From NCBI GenBank assembly GCA_914767715.1, contig OU612066.1, positions 20,062,283 through 20,126,282 on the forward strand: a stretch of 64,000 nt of DNA, written 5' to 3'. Of the stretch, positions 61,280 through 64,000 are shown one piece after another. The notes under the pieces were generated by a model, which was given only the letters and a program-made list of their open reading frames with translations, did no database searches and was not told the DNA's origin. Positions within the stretch are counted from its first letter, which is position 1, and each line of letters opens with the position of its first letter. The DNA is from Membranipora membranacea. Lineage: Eukaryota; Bryozoa; Gymnolaemata; Cheilostomatida; Membraniporidae. Position numbers and translations under genes: made by a program.

Positions 61280-62276
61280 CTTGCAGTCAGTCGATGCGAC
61301 TAAGACTGTTCTATGATTTTGGCTTTGATTTGGTTGGTCAGGTATAATGAGAATATTGTGGGAGCAAGAACATATCCCTGCTTGACACCATTGGTCACTG
61401 CAAACTCATTCGATGTGTCTCTACCTTGTACTACTTTGGCTTGCATCCCCATATGAAGGGCGTCAATCAGGTTTGTGACTTTCTTTGTGAAGCCAAACTT
61501 CTTCAGTGTATCCAGAGGCCTTCCCTTGATACTGTATCAAAGGCTTCAGTAAAGTCTATAAATACAGCATATAGCTCCCTGTTCTGTTCAGTACATTTCT
61601 CTTGTATTTGGCGCAAGCTAAACACCATATCAATAGTGCTTCTGCTGCTACGAAAAACACACTGTGTCTCAGGTAGGATATTTGGAGTTATCTTTTCACT
61701 GATTCTGTTGAGGATTATTCGGGCCACGATCTTACCGGCTATAGAGAGCAGTGAGATTCCTCTGTAGTTACCACAGATCTTCCTACTGCCCTTTTTGAAA
61801 ATGGGCACAATGTTTGCATACTTCCAGCTCTGTGGCATCTGCTCGTTCTTCCAGATAAAAACAATCAGGTCATGCAGTCTTTCTTTTAACTTCAGTCCGC
61901 CATGCTTCCACACCTCTGCTGGAATGCCACACTCTCCATGGGCCTTATTCTCCTTCGTTGCATCTATGGCATTCAGCAGTTCAACAAAGCTTGGCGTGTC
62001 ATCCAGACTTTCATCAGGCGGCATGTCTGTGAGACTGCTTAGAGCTTCATGATCCACAGTCCCGGGTATATTCAGCAGGTGGTCAAAATGCTGTGCAAAC
62101 CTTTTTAAGGTGTCATCCTTTGCTGTTAATACTGTCTCACCATCCTCATTTTGTGGCCCATACACCTCTCTAAGGCAATTGTAAAATGCCTTCATGTCAT
62201 TTTTATCAGCTGCTCGTTGGAGTTCTTCCGCTTTTTTCTCCCACCATTCAGACTTCTTCTCACGAGTATACTTATG

Positions 62277-62280
<4 letters not shown>
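61280..62280 (-). pseudogene. Truncated, frameshifted non-LTR retrotransposon (reverse transcriptase fragment)
   Basis: The minus strand encodes the finger-palm part of a LINE reverse transcriptase: EWWEKKAEELQRA, PQSWKYANIVPIFKKGS, GNYRGISLLSIAGKI, LPETQCVFRSSRSTIDMV, then AVFIDFTEAFDTVSREGLW (normally FTKAFD). Frame breaks near 61500 at GLW, then continues as LKKFGFTKKVTNLIDALH and FAVTNGVKQGYVLAP (normally KQGC). The catalytic FADD region, endonuclease and 5' end are missing. It interrupts a TA microsatellite, with TA tracts at both ends, and is absent from unit A. Clade not assigned. Confidence 0.85.
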
Positions 62281-62307
<27 letters not shown>

Positions 62308-62308
62308 T
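62281..62308. repeat. (TA)n microsatellite at the retrotransposon boundary
   Basis: About 14 TA units; a matching shorter TA tract is at the other end (near 61252-61260). Confidence 0.8.
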
Positions 62309-62485
62309 GATTGGCCCCAACAAAGTGTCACTCAAAAATAAGGAGTCATTTTGTATGACCCACAAAAAATCATGTCTTTAATCCTCTTATATAATCATGT
62401 TGGGCATCCTTAACCCAATAGTAATTAATGGTAGATAAAAAAGCCTGACATGGTCGGACAACTCCAATGCAAAGATTTGCCCTAC

Positions 62486-62513
62486 TGAGTCATTCATATA
62501 TATGAATGACTCA
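62486..62513. promoter_or_regulatory. 28-bp perfect palindrome with two AP-1-like ends
   Basis: TGAGTCATTCATATA and its complement end to end; both ends read TGAGTCA, the bZIP/AP-1 consensus. In unit A (43426-43453) one half has a mismatch (GAATCACTCA). About 750 bp upstream of the class I gene in both units. Function inferred only. Confidence 0.4.
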
Positions 62514-62982
62514 TTGTCCAGGGTTTTTTGGGTACCAATAGTGGGATATATAATATATGACACTTTATTGCACAAATGTGTATATATATATATATGAATA
62601 TATCAAGGCTAGCTATTGTCACATTCAAATATCTCCTTCACAAACAATCGCAACAAATAGCTGTGTCGTCTTGTGACAGACATAATAATGTGATAACAAC
62701 TACGTCTTCATGTACTGTCATGCTTCATCAATAGTTCGGCCATGACAGAACTGCTGGATGCACCATTCACTGGGATGCAAAACAGATATAATGCTCCCAA
62801 ATCAAGATTTACTAAATGGCCCATTCATATTGCAGGAAATCTCAGACTGCAGGTAGCGAATACATGGACCAAGATATTATGCTCATCTAAAAAATCTTTC
62901 GAATTGAAATTTTATATAAAACAAGTATGCCTTGTAGAAACGAGTTGTGCTCGTGTTATGGAATGCATGAATGAGCTACTAT

Positions 62983-63156
62983 GGGAATTCCCAATGCAGT
63001 CCAAAGCTGTGATTGGTCGATGATGTAAACAACATTGAAGTGTGCCAGGTTGTGTGAGGTGTTAGTAAAGTATAGATTTCTAAGGTGAAGTGTGGGGTCA
63101 TTTACAGTGCACACATAATCATTATTATTTCTTTATTCCTCTGCTACTATATAAAG
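62983..63156 (+). promoter_or_regulatory. Promoter of copy 12: kappaB palindrome, CCAAT, TATA
   Basis: GGGAATTCCC at 62983-62992, inverted CCAAT (TGATTGG) from 63011, TATATAAAG at 63148-63156, 95 bp before the ATG. Confidence 0.65.
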
Positions 63157-63242
63157 GTTTGCACTACATTGAAGAGAATCACATCAACTCAAAACCTAAG
63201 CAATACACCACAGATTTAAATTTACTGCATAATAAAAATAGT

Positions 63243-63569
63243 ATGGGTATAACTCATGAGCAAGCAGCCATCTCTAATGGACATGGATACAGACCGATAG
63301 CTCTGCTTCTCACTAACAACATTGCACAACAGCCAGAGAGTCCAGTTAACTCCCCTGACCAGGGAGAAGTTTACAGAGAAGTAGCTGATAGACTGAAGGA
63401 TATTGGTGACATTATAAACAGAGAAGTTATTATTGAGAGTATAGCACAACACGAACCTACCGAATCACTGCTGGAGCGGGTCACATCCTGGTTGTCTGGC
63501 ACTCAGGGAGTTCTGAGAAGACCATCTCCAGCTGAAGTCTGCGTGATGGTGATGCAACATCTCAGGTGA
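63243..63569 (+). CDS. Small BH3-like family protein, copy 12 (class I)
   Basis: A 108-residue protein starting MGITHEQAAISNG, close to copy 5. BH3-like V-A-D-R-L-K-D-I-G-D-I-I at 48-59. Changes in the conserved half: ESLLERV for ESLLEQV, RRPSPAEVCVMVMQHLR for RRASPAEVSVMVMQHLK. The last codon AGG makes the donor overlapping the stop CAG|GTGAAT, a better consensus than in other copies. The start was chosen as for copy 4. Last gene in the window. Confidence 0.87.
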   Translation: MGITHEQAAISNGHGYRPIALLLTNNIAQQPESPVNSPDQGEVYREVADRLKDIGDIINREVIIESIAQHEPTESLLERVTSWLSGTQGVLRRPSPAEVCVMVMQHLR

Positions 63570-63852
63570 ATGCGATAAACTGAGCCTGCATGCATGTGGT
63601 GAGTGAAATGCTGTGAAAAGACTTTTGCTTCATACTATCAGCTAAATTTGGCCACTGCCTGGTGAAGAATGTCCATACCACACCTTTCAGAAATTACCAA
63701 CATATGAAGTCTCACCTAATCTCGGTTTGGCTTTCTAATGGCATTGCATTGTGGGAATATGATCAACAATCTCTTTTGGAAGAGTAACCGTTTGTATGGC
63801 ATATCATTCAATCGTGTGGGCTTGTTCTTTTAAAATGATTTTTTTGTTGCAG

Positions 63853-63931
63853 TGCTTTGATATATTGGGAAACCGCTTACCTGGTGCTACACTTTCTTCT
63901 GGTCCACTGCAGTCAGAATCTTTGCCACTGA
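63853..63931 (+). other. Putative alternative terminal exon of copy 12
   Basis: Acceptor TTTTTTTGTTGCAG ends at 63852. Joining CTCAG to it in phase adds Ser then 25 residues including Y-L-V-L-H-F-L-L-V-H-C and stops at the same TGA as copy 5. Confidence 0.35.
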
Positions 63932-64000
63932 AGCAAGGAAAATCTTGCAACAAAGGAGTGGCAGGTTGGTTAATTTACCAATGCATTCCAGCTACGGCTC

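Larger units (their letters stand above)
52900..63650. repeat. Large segmental duplication, unit B (copies 10-11-12)
   Basis: Counterpart of 33.9-44.6 kb. The 6/10 part is near-identical over more than 2 kb of flank, the 7/11 and 8/12 parts less so. Sequence after copy 12 matches that after copy 5 better than after copy 8, pointing to unequal exchange. Confidence 0.85.

Noticed and set aside
61426-62052. Plus-strand proteins across 61.4-62.1 kb
   Set aside because: Shadows of the minus-strand reverse transcriptase fragment.

Overview
The window looks like nuclear DNA from an animal, probably a marine invertebrate. It is AT-rich and gene-poor, with TATA-box promoters, AATAAA signals, a broken non-LTR retrotransposon, a tRNA-like SINE head, microsatellites and fold-back insertions. 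There are no operons, Shine-Dalgarno sites or bacterial genes. The species cannot be fixed from sequence alone; a sponge or other early-branching animal is possible, but this is a guess.

The only convincing protein genes are twelve copies of one small gene of about 102-108 codons, numbered 1-12 by position. Copies 1 and 2 are on the minus strand at about 5.1 and 10.8 kb; copies 3-12 are on the plus strand from 13.6 to 63.6 kb. Two classes alternate: class K (start MGK or similar; copies 2, 3, 6, 7, 9, 10, 11) and class I (start MGITHEQ; copies 4, 5, 8, 12). Copy 1 is a diverged singleton. Three eroded loci (about 10.5, 24.1 and 47.9 kb) record lost copies. Each protein has a variable polar N-terminus, a canonical-looking BH3 motif (V-A-D-R-L-K-E-I-G-D-I-I), and a conserved helical C-terminus with an invariant Trp that also recalls the end of a death domain. 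The family is not one I can name. A role in cell death or innate immunity is inferred.

The control regions add to this. Eleven copies have a TATA box at a class-specific distance from the ATG, and copy 1 has a plausible one. Ten of twelve carry an NF-kappaB-like site about 150-235 bp upstream of the TATA box. The site has different forms in class I, class K, copy 1 and copy 2. The stop codon of nearly every copy overlaps a splice-donor-like GTGA, and good acceptors lie 150-450 bp downstream, so an alternative or extended C-terminus is possible.

The spacers are built from repeated non-coding blocks: one 37-bp imperfect palindrome in almost every inter-gene interval, a CCAAT-containing block (10 copies), and a GTAAGGTTTCAG block (8 copies). 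A segment of about 10.7 kb (copies 6-7-8) recurs 19.0 kb further on (copies 10-11-12). Sequence after copy 12 resembles sequence after copy 5, so the array very likely continues past the right edge. From 1 to about 10 kb the DNA is mostly unique and shows almost nothing apart from copy 1 and one long hairpin.
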